Source: Ichthyophis bannanicus (lineage: Eukaryota; Chordata; Amphibia; Gymnophiona; Ichthyophiidae). From it: a stretch of 64,000 nucleotides of DNA. Shown here piece by piece: positions 30,650 through 41,394 of this stretch. The position numbers and the translations under genes were made by a program. Under the pieces are notes generated by a model that saw nothing but the letters and a program-made list of their open reading frames with translations, was not told the DNA's origin and ran no database searches. Position 1 is the first letter of the stretch. Every line of letters begins with the position of its first letter. The DNA lies in the NCBI GenBank assembly GCA_033557465.1, contig CM066033.1, forward strand, positions 592,254,438 through 592,318,437, written 5' to 3'.

Positions 30650-31429
30650 TTGCCTATAACAGGGAAAGAAACCTTGGAGATTTTTTAGTATCCAGATGTC
30701 CAACAATACTAAAGGTCCAACTCACTTTTTAGATCATGTGGAAATTGCTCTGTTTGTTCAAGTGCAATGATTCTGAGTATTTTTGCATCCAAAAACAGGC
30801 AAACAATACCCATTACAGCATACTTCTACCTGCAGTTCTCAATATGGTATTTATGTAATCATATGTCCATGCAATCTAATGTATGTTAGTAAAATGATAC
30901 GTTTAGTGAAGGTGCGTATACAAGAACATGAGTTGCATAAAATGGAAGGTTCTATCGGCACCACTTGTGGAACATTGGATTTAACACATTCACCTAAAGA
31001 TCTTGTAATTTTTGTGTTTAAAAAGATCAAATCCTCTCCACGTGCTGGAGATTTAGATTGTTCTCGTGGCAGTACACAATGGTGCATTTTTGAATTGGGA
31101 ACTATTAGCCCCGTGGTCTGAACAAGGGAATTGAATAACAAGTTTTCTATAATTAGTTTACTTTTCTATTGTTAGTTTTTAGAGGGCTACTTTTCCCCTC
31201 CCCCTCCTCCTCCTTGTTTTTTATTCAATGTATATTTTTATTCAATATATATTTCATAATATATTTTCCATTTAGTATTTAGTATCCTTTTTGGATTAGT
31301 TTTTCTTCCAGCTCCGAGATTTGTTATTACAAGGTTCTACTCTCCCTTGTTAAGATCTTTTTAATATTTGTTTTCCGTAATGTTGAGCCTCTTGTTCAAT
31401 TAATTGTACATAAAAAATGCATATTATTA
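30650..31429 (+). mobile_element. Penelope-like element, GIY-YIG endonuclease part and 3' region
   Basis: Continues the PLE of 24036-24883. IAYNRERNLGDFLVS is the RT-to-endonuclease linker. Then comes KQYPLQHTSTCSSQYGIYVIICPCNLMYVSK (30798-30895), a GIY-YIG-type core followed by RIQEH, the usual PLE endonuclease context. The frame ends at 31119-31121 (ISPVV). The rest is AT-rich 3' sequence up to the DIRS A4 insertion. The YIG box reads YVS and upstream stops exist, so it is inactive. Confidence 0.75.
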
Positions 31430-31825
31430 TTCTCCAGGACCAAGCAGGAAGTCAGTCCTCACTTATGGGTGACGTCGCCGACGGAGCCCTCGCGGAGCAA
31501 TTTCCCCAGCTTTTGAAGAAAGCCTTTGGGATTGCAGCGTGCATGCGCGGTCCCCTTCCCGCCCGAGGGTGCCATCTTGCTCAGTCTTCTTTTTTCCGCG
31601 GAGCCCTACAGACATAGTTTGTTTCGCCGCAGAAAAAGTTGATTAATTTCTTTAGTTTGTTTTTTTCTCAGTTTGCGTGTCCCCGCCCGGTCTCGATATC
31701 CCTATCGAGTCCGTTCTTATTCCCTTTTTTTTTTTTCAGTTTTGTCTTAACTGGTGTTCCCGCCACTTTCTTCTTCACCCCTGGCAGCACGGTCTTTCGA
31801 CCTTGCCGGGGCCCTTTTTCCCCCG

Positions 31826-32401
31826 ATGGCTGCCAGTGGGTTTAAAAAATGTGGTCGTTGTTCCAAACTAATGTCCCTTACGGACACGCACGACTACTGC
31901 CTCCATTGCCTCGGACCCAACCATGACTCGACGGGTTGCGGTCCGTGCAGCAGACTGTCCTCGAAGTCTCTGAGGAGTCGGCAGTCACAAAAGGATCGTA
32001 CCTTCTCTGACCCCGAGTCCGGTCAGGCTCGGACCTCGTCGGAGGCTTCGACGTCTCGGGGCTCCGGCCACGAGTATCATCAGAGTTCCTCTGAACGGGG
32101 GTCCCCCGACCGGGAACATCATCGGAAGAAGATGCCCGCTCGGGCGGCGTCGGAGGAAGCACCTGGTCCCTCGACTCTCACTAGGACTTGCTTATCCAGA
32201 AAGACCTCTACTCCCTCACAAAAGAGGAAGGGCTCGGGGAAAAAGCCTTTTTACCCGAGGAAGGTGCCCGCCTATAAGCAACACATTCAATACCAAGCGT
32301 CTGCAGCTCCCAATCGGGGTCCGCAGGCTAAGAGTCAGGGCAATGGGCCCCGTAAGCCAAGGGCCCCTAAGCCCCCTGCTCAGCAGGGTGGGGTTTTTTG
32401 A
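31826..32401 (+). pseudogene. DIRS gag-like ORF with large internal deletion (A4)
   Basis: ATG at 31826: MAASGFKKCGRCSKLMSLTD, then CLHCLGPNHDSTGCGPC. After EEAPGPS the frame jumps directly to TLTRTCLSRKTSTPSQK, which in A1 lies over 400 codons further on. The N-terminal Cys/His motif and the basic Pro-rich tail are therefore joined in frame (191 codons) and the entire conserved core is missing. Confidence 0.85.
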
Positions 32402-34261
32402 CTATGCCAGCATAGCCCCTTTACCCTGCACAGGGGGCAGGCTGACCCACTTCGCCCACAGGTGGTCAGCCATAACCTCCGATTCCTGGGTGCTGCAGGT
32501 GGTTCAAAAGGGCTAACTCCTACATTTTCACCAGGTGCCTCCCCCCTACTTCCCGGGGGAGCCGCCAAGGCCCCCTCTGCACAGGGACCAGGCGGTGGAG
32601 CCAGTACCCCAACACCTCTGGGCCAAGGGTTCTACTCGAGGTACTTCCTGGTGCCCAAGCGAACAGGAGGCCTCAGACCCATCCTGGACCTCCGCTACCT
32701 CAACAAGTTCCTGCAACGGGAAAAGTTCAGGATGCTTACCCTTGGAATCCTACTGCCCTACCTCCAGCAGGGAGAATGGCTATGCTCCTTGAACCTAAAG
32801 GATGCCTATACCCACATCCTTATCCATCCGGACCACCGGCAATATCTGAGATTTGTGGTGGCAGGAAGACATTATCAGTACCGTGTGCTGCCCTTCGGCC
32901 TGTCCTCCGCTCCCAGGGTATTCACAAAATGCCTGGCAGTGGTGGCGGCCTTCCTGAGGCTTCAAGGCCTCTTCGTCTTCCCCTACCTGGACGACTGGCT
33001 CATACGGGCGCAGTCCTCCGTAGAGGTCACTCAGGCCACCCAACGCACAGTGGCTTTGCTTCAGCACTTGGGCTTCGTCATAAACTTCGGAAAGTCCACG
33101 TTGCGCCCCTCTCAGGATCTCGAGTTCATAGGGGCACGTCTGGACACTCTGCGAGCTCGTGCATTCTTGCCTCGGGAGCGAGCCGACAGGCTCATAGCTC
33201 TGGCCGGCAGGTTCCACAGCGCGTCGCCGGTCCCGGCCAGGCGATTCTTGCAGCTGCTCGGTCATATGGCCTCCACGGTCCATGTCACCCCGAATGCCCG
33301 CCTACATATGCAGCCTGTTCAGTGGAGCCTTCGTACTCAATGGCATCAGGCCACAGGGAGTCTGACGGACCTGCTACAGATCTCCGACCGTCTGGTCTCC
33401 TCTCTGCAATGGTGGCTTCACCTGCCCAACCTGATGCTCGGCATGCTTTTTCAGCCTCCCACACCCTCCCAGGTGCTTACGACGGATGCCTCTCTCCTGG
33501 GATGGGGAGCGCATTGCCAGGGAGCGCACACCCAAGGCCTTTGGACCCCTTGGGAGGCGGTTCAGCAGATAAACTTCCTGGAGCTGCGGGCGATCCGCCT
33601 AGCTCTGCGGACCTTCTCTTACCTCACTTCTCGTCAGTCTGTACTGGTGCAGACGGATAATCAGGTTGCCATGTTCTACGTGAACAAACAGGGGGGTAGA
33701 GGCTCCCTCCTTCTCTGTCAGGAGGCCCGGAGACTGTGCTCGTGGGCAGTCAACCACGACATCCTCCTCAAGGCTGTTTACCTGCCCGGGCAGGACAATT
33801 GCCTGGCCGACAAACTGAGCCAGATCCTGTAGCCGCACAAATGGAGGTTGAACCCCTTAGTTGTCCGGCAGATCTTCCGCCGGTGGGGCTTCCCCACCGT
33901 GGATCTCTTTGCCAGTCCTCTGAACCGGCAACTTCCCAGGTTCTGTTCTCGGCACCCGCATCCTCTCAGAGTAGCGCCGGATGCTTTCCTCATCTCGTGG
34001 TCCACGGGCCTACTGTATGCCTTTCCTCCCACGCCACTTGTGTCCCGGACGCTGTTCAAAGTTGTCCAGGACAGGGCCTCCGTGATCCTAGTAGCGCCCA
34101 GGTGGCCGAGGCAACCCTGGTTCCCTCTGCTCCTGCAGCTAGCGGTGGACACCCCTCTTCCTCTGGGGCTTCAGCCCGATCTCCTGACCCAGGATCAGGG
34201 CACTTTTCTACACCCCAACCTCCGGGCCCTTCATCTGATGGCCTGGCTGCTGAAAGGGTAG
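32402..34261 (+). pseudogene. DIRS RT-RNase H-methyltransferase (A4), motif A mutated
   Basis: The N-terminal part (YFPGEPPRPPLHR, EPVPQHLW) reads in one frame to about 32620, then a small indel moves the rest to 32625-34261. YLDDWLI is intact, but motif A reads SLNLKDAY instead of SLDLKDAY (about 32790), replacing a catalytic Asp with Asn. RNase H: TTDASLLGWGAH, VQTDNQVAMFYVNKQGG. A TAG at 33830-33832 replaces a Gln codon; the methyltransferase-like part (VDLFASPLNRQLP, LVAPRWPRQPW) continues in the same frame to 34261. Confidence 0.85.
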
Positions 34262-35298
34262 TCCTTGCTCCGCTCTTACTTCCTCCGGAGGTGGAGGCTG
34301 TCGTCCTGGCGTCTCGGCGACCTTCCATCCGGAAGTCTTACGGCCTTAAATGGCGCTGCTTCTCGGCCTGGTGTTCTCAGCGCTCTGAGGACCCCTTTGC
34401 CTGCTTAGTATCGGTGGTACTGCAATATCTGCTTTACCTCTCCGATCTAGGCCTCAAATCCAATTCTGTCAGAGTCCACCTCAGTGCTCTCTCTGTGCAC
34501 CATTCGCCGGTGGAGGGCCAACCTCTTTCCTCGCACCCCTTGGTGGCGCGTTTCCTCAGGGGCCTGCTCCTGCTCAAGCCCCTGTTGCGCCCTCCAGCTC
34601 CCGACTGGGATCTCAATGTGGTTTTACAAAGGCTTACCTGTCCGCCTTTTGAACCCATGGCTACCTGCCCTCTTCGTTTCCTCTCCTGGAAGACTCTCTT
34701 CTTGGTGGCCCTTACCTCCGCTAGGCGCGTTAGTGAACTACAGGCCCTAGTGTCGGAGCCCCCTTATATTAAGTTCTACAAGAATAGGGTTGTCCTACGG
34801 ACGCACCCTAAGTTTCTTCCGAAGGTGGTTTCCTCTTTCCACATCAATCAAGAGGTGGTTCTTCCGACCTTTTTTCCCAGGCCGCATACCAGCCGAGCTG
34901 AGACTGTTCTGCATACCCTGGACTGTCGAAGAGCCTTGTCTTTCTACCTTGAGCGTACGCGTGAGCATAGGAAAGCTGCTCAGCTTTTCGTATCTTTTGA
35001 CCCCAATCGGTTGGGGGTCCCTGTCCCCAAGCGTACTCTGTCCATCTGGGTAGCTGACTGTATCGCCTGGGCTTATGGGGCAGCCGGCCTCTCCTTAGAG
35101 AGTCGAGTCACAGCCCACCGTGTCAGGGCGAAGGCTGCGTCTGTGGCTCATCTCCGCTCTGTCCCATTGGCAGACATTTGCCGGGCCGCTACTTGGTCTT
35201 CAAGCCATACCTTTGCGACTCATTACTGCCTGGAGAGGGAGTCCCGCAGGGACAGTGCTTTCGGACAGGCAGTCCTCCACAATCTCTTTGAGGTTTAG
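34222..35298 (+). CDS. DIRS tyrosine recombinase (A4), apparently intact
   Basis: Uninterrupted YR frame, open from 33736, homologous from GLAAERVVLAPLLLP. Active-site elements: TSARRVSELQALV, HRVRAKAAS and the block with HTFATHYCLERESRR. It ends FGQAVLHNLFEV at 35298. The open frame extends back into the pol region; further upstream the same frame is open 32776-33660 with stops between. An intact recombinase in a copy with dead RT and gag could act in trans, but this is speculation. Confidence 0.88.
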   Translation, partial: PGPSSDGLAAERVVLAPLLLPPEVEAVVLASRRPSIRKSYGLKWRCFSAWCSQRSEDPFACLVSVVLQYLLYLSDLGLKSNSVRVHLSALSVHHSPVEGQPLSSHPLVARFLRGLLLLKPLLRPPAPDWDLNVVLQRLTCPPFEPMATCPLRFLSWKTLFLVALTSARRVSELQALVSEPPYIKFYKNRVVLRTHPKFLPKVVSSFHINQEVVLPTFFPRPHTSRAETVLHTLDCRRALSFYLERTREHRKAAQLFVSFDPNRLGVPVPKRTLSIWVADCIAWAYGAAGLSLESRVTAHRVRAKAASVAHLRSVPLADICRAATWSSSHTFATHYCLERESRRDSAFGQAVLHNLFEV

Positions 35299-35444
35299 GC
35301 AACTCCTACCCTCCGGCCCCTGTAATTGGCTACCGGCCGGATGCGTATTCAGAGAAGATTCCTTCCTTCTGTACTGCTGAGCTTGAGGAAGCTCTTTTTT
35401 GGGCTTGAGGTCTCCGGTAGCCTTAAGCTTGGGAGTCCCATAAG

Positions 35445-35787
35445 TGAGGACTGACTTCCTGCTTGGTCCTGGAGAAAGAGTAGTTACTCACCTGTAACAG
35501 GTGTTCTCCAGGAGCAGCAGGAATCAGTCCTCACTACCCTCCCTCCTCCCCTTGGAGTTGCATTCATTCTGTTGGGTTTTTGCTGTCTTCGCTATGTCAT
35601 CTGACTGAGCAAGATGGCACCCTCGGGCGGGAAGGGGACCGCGCATGCGTGCTGCAATCCCAAAGGCTTTCTTCGAAAGCTGGGGAAATTGCTCCGCGAG
35701 GGCTCCGTCGGCAACGTCACCCATAAGTGAGGACTGATTCCTGCTGCTCCTGGAGAACACCTGTTACAGGTGAGTAACTACTCTTTC
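35445..35787 (+). repeat. ICR and right ITR of DIRS A4
   Basis: ICR 35445-35534; right ITR about 35605-35787, the inverted partner of 31430-31590. The right end is cctgttacaggtgagtaac plus a few bases. Confidence 0.85.
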
Positions 35788-37481
35788 TTTTACGATTTGA
35801 GTTGTAGCCACATATACATTACTTTCTCTTTTATATTGATATGTATGTAGATTTCTACATTAATATATTTTAACTTCTGATTTCTACATTTACTTGAGTG
35901 TAATTTCCGGTATGTGTTTATACCATGCACTCTTTGTTGTGCTTTTTAATTTTGAATTTATCAGATTCTGCTAGTGTTAGAAAACTCATATCATCTATCT
36001 GTATTCAGAGCTTTTCTTGAATAGCATAGCAATTTTTCTTTCTTCACTATACATTCCACCTTTATCGGCACGATCAGACCCTGACTGAGGAGAATTTTAA
36101 GGGCACACATACACAGTTCTTTTTCTTTTACTCACGTTTGGTAGATGCTCAAGGTAAGCCTTCATATACTTGGTTCTTAATATATTTACTTTTCTTACGC
36201 CCTATTTTTGCGATATTTATTTTCTTTTCACCTGTTGTACCTTGGCTGTTTTTATCTTTCATGAGCACCATAGTACATAGTACAGCTAAATAAATAGTTT
36301 TAAAGCCTTTTTTAATGGTGGCAATAGAAGTATATCCCAGGAGTAGGTTTGTGACAAAATACTTCTAAATTTAAAAGTTTTGCTGTCTTTACACTAACAG
36401 AATTTTTTATTACATCACACAGCTTCTTTATTGTGTTCAATCAGGCTTACATAATTTGCGATGGTTGTCCTGCAGTTTGTTTTCTTTCTGAGTTTGTTTT
36501 AACTACTTCAGATGGCATTAAGCTTCAAAGTTATGTTCACTAGTATTAAATGGCACAATTCACCCCTAAGTATTCTGATAGCATTTATTAAAACGTCAAC
36601 ATTTTTGTCGGTTGATTTATTTTCTGGTATATGATCATATTTGTTTATATCTCATTATTTATTTTGTGTTATAGGTGAACTTGTGGATTTCTGCAATTGG
36701 TAGGCGTTATACTTTATTGTTCTATCAACATTTTTTCTGTTCAATATTCCTAATGGAACGCAGATATGTTTTTTGTAGTGCTTGTTTAGCTACATTCATT
36801 AGCCATGTTTTTATTTTTCCAATCTGTTCTTTTAACACAAACCAGACACAAATGGCACAATTTTAGTAACATAAACACTTTCTGCAAAATAGGTTCCGAA
36901 CACTGTAAACAGTAAGTTGACTACATCAACATGATGTTTGGATTGTTTTTCCCACTTTTAAAATATGCAGATTAAATGATATTAAAGACTACTTTCTATG
37001 TCCAAAAGCACTTATGGGCATGTAATACTCAACCTTATAATTTGTTGGTTCTATTTGATCATATCTAGTATGATACTATAAGCATCATAAGCATTTGCTT
37101 ATTGATGCCATATTAGCGGCATTTTTCTTATAGTGTCTTTAATAATACTATTTTTGGTTTTATTGATTTTAAGTTTGGAATAGAAAAATGCAGTTTTTTG
37201 GCCCTGGGTTTTTAATGTACTTTTGGCACTTGTTTTTATTCCATTTTTGTTATATTATCCATTACATTTTTAAGCTTTAGGTACATTTGTGACTTTTATG
37301 AATGTTTTTGTAACTTCAGGAGAATTGATGTTTCTATGTGTGTTTGTTTTATCTTCAAAGGAACGTTTTATTATGCATTATCGGGGATGCTCTTATGTTC
37401 TTAGTTTCTGTGCCATTTTTTGTTTTATGGATGCAATTCATTTTTTCAGTCCTGAAAAGACAAATAAAAGTTATTGTAACC
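35788..37481. other. AT-rich interval without recognisable genes
   Basis: 1.7 kb of AT-rich DNA. ORFs are short and without motifs. It could contain the decayed 3' region of the PLE split by A3 and A4, since a PLE-like terminus appears near 37783, but similarity across the gap cannot be judged by eye. Confidence 0.45.
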
Positions 37482-37620
37482 AGAGGTTTCCAACGTCGGT
37501 CCTCGGGGAACCCCAGGCCAGTCAGGTTTTCAGAGTACCCACAATGAATATGAGATAGATCTGCATGCACTGCTTCCTGACTGGCCTGGGGTTCCCCGAG
37601 GACCGACGTTGGGAACCTCT
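37482..37620. mobile_element. 139-bp hAT-like MITE (long terminal inverted repeats)
   Basis: Ends agaggtttccaacgtcgg and ccgacgttgggaacctct are inverted repeats, continuing inward through gaaccccaggccagtcagg and its complement. Little unique sequence lies between. The flanks ttgtaacc and atgtagcc match at six of eight positions, consistent with an old 8-bp target duplication. Confidence 0.75.
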
Positions 37621-37782
37621 AATGTAGCCAATATGATATGCTGGTAATTGTGTTTTACACGTTCTGTTGGTATGATTTACTTTTGTTTTTTACACCTTTT
37701 GTCTAAATGTTTTAGGACACCTAGGTTTATAGTTGTACCCTAATATATTTATTTATTATTTATTTATTTTTATTGTGTTTTT

Positions 37783-37829
37783 AGACCCCTGATGCAGGCT
37801 TACAGCTGAAACTTGGCCAAGTTGGGTCT
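37783..37829 (+). ncRNA. Hammerhead-ribozyme-like motif, possible PLE terminus
   Basis: agaccc (37783-37788) can pair with gggtct (37824-37829) as stem I. Between them are ctgatgca (cf. core CUGANGA, with one extra C), a short GGC/GCT stem II, gaaac, a short ctt/aag stem III and tt before the putative cleavage site. PLEs are known to carry minimal hammerheads with very short stem III in their terminal repeats. The deviant core base makes activity doubtful. Confidence 0.4.
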
Positions 37830-38334
37830 CTTATATTGAATTATTTAAATAAAATTGTCTTTTTGGCAACGTCAGTTGGTGTAGTCATGTTTTCCTCTGC
37901 TTTTTGTGGACTTGCTAGAGTCAAAATGTAGCTGTTAGGCATGAAAGGAACCAAATAGATTTATTGAGAAGCAGCTTTTAGAGGGTTATGGAGAACTGAG
38001 TGGATCAAGTGTTGCACCAGGAAGAATTGGAGGGTGAAAGGTGGTAAAGGAAAAAAGTGATGGAGAAGACAGGCAAGATCCAATTGTGACTACACAGTTT
38101 TTGAAGAAATTCTGTTGTAAGGGAGAGATTTAAAGGTACATAAGAAAGAAGAGGAGAAAATGAGATAAAAGGAAAATACTAATGTCAGAGAGAATGGTAA
38201 GTGAGGAAGTGATGAATACAAACGAAAAAAGAAAAGTAAAATGGAAAAGAATCCAGAGAAGTTAGGAGAAAGCAGAAAAGAAGGAAACAAAAAAGGATCG
38301 GGACCAAAGAGACCAAGGGGGGGGGGGGGGGAAA
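37830..38334. other. Unassigned interval ending in a poly-G run
   Basis: Purine-rich, no gene recognised. Minus-strand open frames here are low-complexity Phe/Ser/Leu and not credible. A run of G lies at 38319-38333. Confidence 0.5.
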
Positions 38335-38575
38335 CATTTCATTTTTTTTCAGTATAGTTACTCAAATATGCAATACAGTGATCTAGTAGCTCTATGACTC
38401 CTAGAGTAAACTGGACATATTATAACCAGGTTAGAGTTTTTTAGTTGGGTTCTAACTCCCACATAGTATCTAAATGTTTGAAATAGTTGAATTGTGTTGG
38501 CTAATTTGATGTGTTTTTTTTTCTGGTGGGTATTTTATCTTCCCTCCTTTATTCCCACTGGCAGTAGTGTAGGAT
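38335..38575. repeat. Dispersed repeat unit, uninterrupted copy
   Basis: Begins catttcattttttttcagtatag and ends with cctttattcccactgg. A second copy starts at 40462 and is cut at 40596 by the large inverted-repeat element, resuming at 56569-56880. This copy therefore shows the pre-insertion order (atctaaatgtttgaaatag). Confidence 0.7.
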
Positions 38576-38589
38576 CATAGGAGACAATG

Positions 38590-40290
38590 CGCGATTTCAT
38601 GATTTGCTCTATCTGGCAAAGCGTGAATGCTGTCCAATGGTGGCTTTATCCTCAGATGAAGAAAAAGCATTTGACTGGATAGAGTGGTCATACCTCTTCC
38701 ATCTGTTGGACTAATTTGGGTGTGGAGAAAGTTTTATTAACTGGGTAAAGCTTCTGTATGCATCACCCTGTTCAAGGATACTCATAAACAGTGTAATTTC
38801 AGAGGCTATTTTATTAAGTAGAGGAACAAGACAAGGTTGTCCATTTTCACCACTACTATTCAATTTAGCCACTGGAGCCACTCCTTAATATTAAAAGAGA
38901 AGATAGGGTATTCAGGGTCCTGTATGAAGTTGGAAGCTCACTGCATACGCTGATGAGATTTTATTATTCCTTTCTTATCCGGTTGACTCCATTAGTTGTC
39001 TTTTGAATGTGGTTGGAAAATTCTCTGAATTTTCAGTTTTAAAGTTAATTGAACAAAGTCTGAGCTTTTGCCAATGAATGACTTCGCCACGCAGGAAGAC
39101 TTGGAGTTTTTTCTTTCAAATGGTTGCCTGAAAGAATTAACTTCCTTGGAATGCATTTTGCTTGAGCTCTGAAGAAATGCTAGAGTACAACTACAGTGCT
39201 ATAATAACAGAGCTAAAGAGCATCCTGCAACGTTGGTCACCCTTATGCTTAGCATGGTTGGGGAGGCTCTGCTCATAACCAGTAAAAGCAGTGGTAGAAC
39301 TTGATGGTAGTTGTATAACCCCTTACTCTTCTTCTGAGGCGGAATCCATTTGGTACAATCCAATACTACAAGTGAATGGACGTAAAATCTGTTGGAAGGA
39401 TTGATTGGCGAAGAGAATTTTTAAAATTGGTCATTTTGAGAATTACAATGTAATAAGTCCAGAATGCCTTGTAGAAAATTTTAATCTATACCCCTCTCAG
39501 GCTGGTAGAGTGGAGCATCTGGCTCTAGGTTTGACACGAGATTCTCCATGGTCTGGGAGGGGATGTTCTTTTTCAGAATTGCCAGATCTGTGTGAGAAAG
39601 TCATAGTAAACTGGTCTCAAGTTTTTATGTGGTGTTAATGCAAAATAAGCATTCATCTTTGGTGGCTCTTCGAAGAGCGTGGGAGTTTGATGCAGATCTT
39701 CCTCCTGATGTTCTCAACTGGAATGCTTACCGGAGTCATACAGTGTGATCTACCATGTCCAGCAGTCTATCATAGTTGTTATTTTTTGTGGCCCATCCAG
39801 CTGTTTGGACGCCTCTGCTTCTGCATCAAGCATGCCTCATCCCATCTGGCGTTTGTTGGCGTTGCTCTGCAGAAGTGGGTACTTTGACACCTATATTGTT
39901 TGAGTACGCTTCTGTTAAGGACTTTTTGGTAGAGTACGGGACTTTATTTATGCACTTTTCAAATTGGACATTAATCTGTCTTTAAAGATTTTGCTGTTTC
40001 GATCATTATGTATGCCAGAAAGATTTACCAAGCATGAAAAAATGCTGTTTGATATTTTATCATCCATTGCTGTGCAGCATATATTATGTAGTTGGAAAGA
40101 TACATGTCTCTTAAATATGATGTCTTGGTGGCACGCAGACTGGAGGGTGCTGCGTCAATATCCACTAATTGTATTGTTCAAGTTGAAAGAATATGGAAAG
40201 CTCTGGATGATTATCATTCCAGCATTTAGTGGTGCTGTTTTTAATTTTTATTATAGTTATAGCCTCTGACCCTATTTTCCCCTTTATTTC
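38590..40290 (+). mobile_element. L1/Tx1-type LINE reverse-transcriptase relic
   Basis: Broken plus-strand ORF2 scraps: SSDEEKAFDWIEWSYLFHLL (about 38650), INWVKLLYASPCS, RGTRQGCPFSPLLF (about 38820) and YADEILLFL (about 38945). The combination of D-EKAFD-EW, RGTRQGCPLSPLLF and YADD is typical of the L1/Tx1 group. The catalytic box reads YADE. Many stops. Further decayed pieces (INVISPECLVENFNLYP near 39440) continue to about 40290. Confidence 0.65.
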
Positions 40291-40461
40291 AGAGGGGTTA
40301 TGATGCAACGTAATATCACATATATTGTTTTGCTACATTTGTTTTGCTAAAATTAAATTAAAAGAAAAAAGAAAAAACAGACAAGAACGAAACAAAAATA
40401 AGGACTATAGCCAATATAATAAGGGGGAAAAACCACCCTGATGATAAAAGTGGAAAAAAAG

Positions 40462-40596
40462 CATTTCATTTTCAGTATAGTTATTCAAATATGTAACATA
40501 GTGATCTAATAGCTCTATGGTTCCTAGAGTAAACTGGATGTATTAAAACCAGGTTAGAGGTTTTTAGCTGGGTTCTAAGTCCCTCATAGAATCTAA
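40462..40596. repeat. Dispersed repeat unit, second copy, left part
   Basis: Near match of 38340-38473, cut at atctaa by the element starting at 40597. The right part of this copy lies at 56569-56880. Confidence 0.7.
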
Positions 40597-40965
40597 GGGG
40601 TATGTTTACTAAACAGCGATAAAGTCGCCAGCGGCGTTAAAGTCACACGGGGTGGAGAGAGGGCGGAGAGAAGGGGTCAATGGGCGAGGGGTGGGCGGGG
40701 AGAGGCCACTGCTACACTAACGCCGGGATCTTAAGAACAGAACATTACCGTGAGTGAAAACCTGACGTTAGAGGCACATTTGCAGGAGAGAGAAACCATT
40801 TCTGTCAACAATGTACAGCCTAGGCAGGGAGACCAATAAAAGTGATAGTAGTGCTACATGTGCAGCCAGGGCCGGCCCGTCCATTGAGCAAGAATGTTTT
40901 TTGCACAGGGCCCCGCGTTTCAGGGGGCCCCGCGCAAAGAACATTCTGCTTTTTTTAAAATGACT

Positions 40966-41360
40966 TAAAAAAAAAACCTGGCTCTGGCTGCTGCCGCTGC
41001 CGCTACCACTGCGGCAGCGGCAGAATGGAGTGTCCCGCGGGGCCTCCCCTTCTCGTTCAGCCCCTCTGCAAAGGCTTTGAGATTCGCGAAGGGAGAGCGT
41101 CTCCCTCGCGTCTCTGTTAAGCCCGCAGGGGCTAATGGGAAATTTCCCATCTGCCCCTTTAGACGCGAGGGGCAGATGGGAAATTTCCCATTAGCCCCTG
41201 CAGGCTTAACAGAGACGCGAGGGAGACGCTCTCCCTTCGCGAATCTCAAAGCCTTTACAGAGGGGCTGAACGAGAAGAGGAGGCCCCGCGGGACACTCCA
41301 TTCTGCCGCTGCCGCGGTGGTAGCGGCAGCGGCAGCAGCCAGAGCCAGTTTGTTTTTTTA
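40966..41360. repeat. Long palindrome with ~190-bp arms
   Basis: The arms are near-perfect inverted repeats centred at 41163 with an 11-base spacer (tttagacgcga). They run from the poly-A/cctggctctggctgctgcc side to its complement near 41340. The two mirror-image 94-codon frames on opposite strands are a consequence of this symmetry. Confidence 0.9.
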
Positions 41361-41394
41361 ATTTTGCCATAAGCCCGGGGGGGGGGGGGGGTGT

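Larger units (their letters stand above)
31430..35787 (+). mobile_element. DIRS family A copy A4, internally deleted
   Basis: 4.36 kb with both ITRs and the ICR. It is close to A1 in sequence, but the middle of gag is deleted, the RT N-terminus is shifted and RT motif A is mutated, while YR is fully open. The left and right ITRs differ at only a few sites, all of CpG-to-TpG/CpA type. Confidence 0.9.

Noticed and set aside
30783..31121. Free-standing GIY-YIG homing endonuclease gene
   Set aside because: It is the C-terminal endonuclease of the Penelope-like element whose RT lies on the other side of DIRS A3.
40965..41361. Two nearly identical 94-codon Ala-rich proteins on opposite strands
   Set aside because: They are mirror images produced by the ~390-bp palindrome; the composition is poly-Ala/Arg and no family fits.
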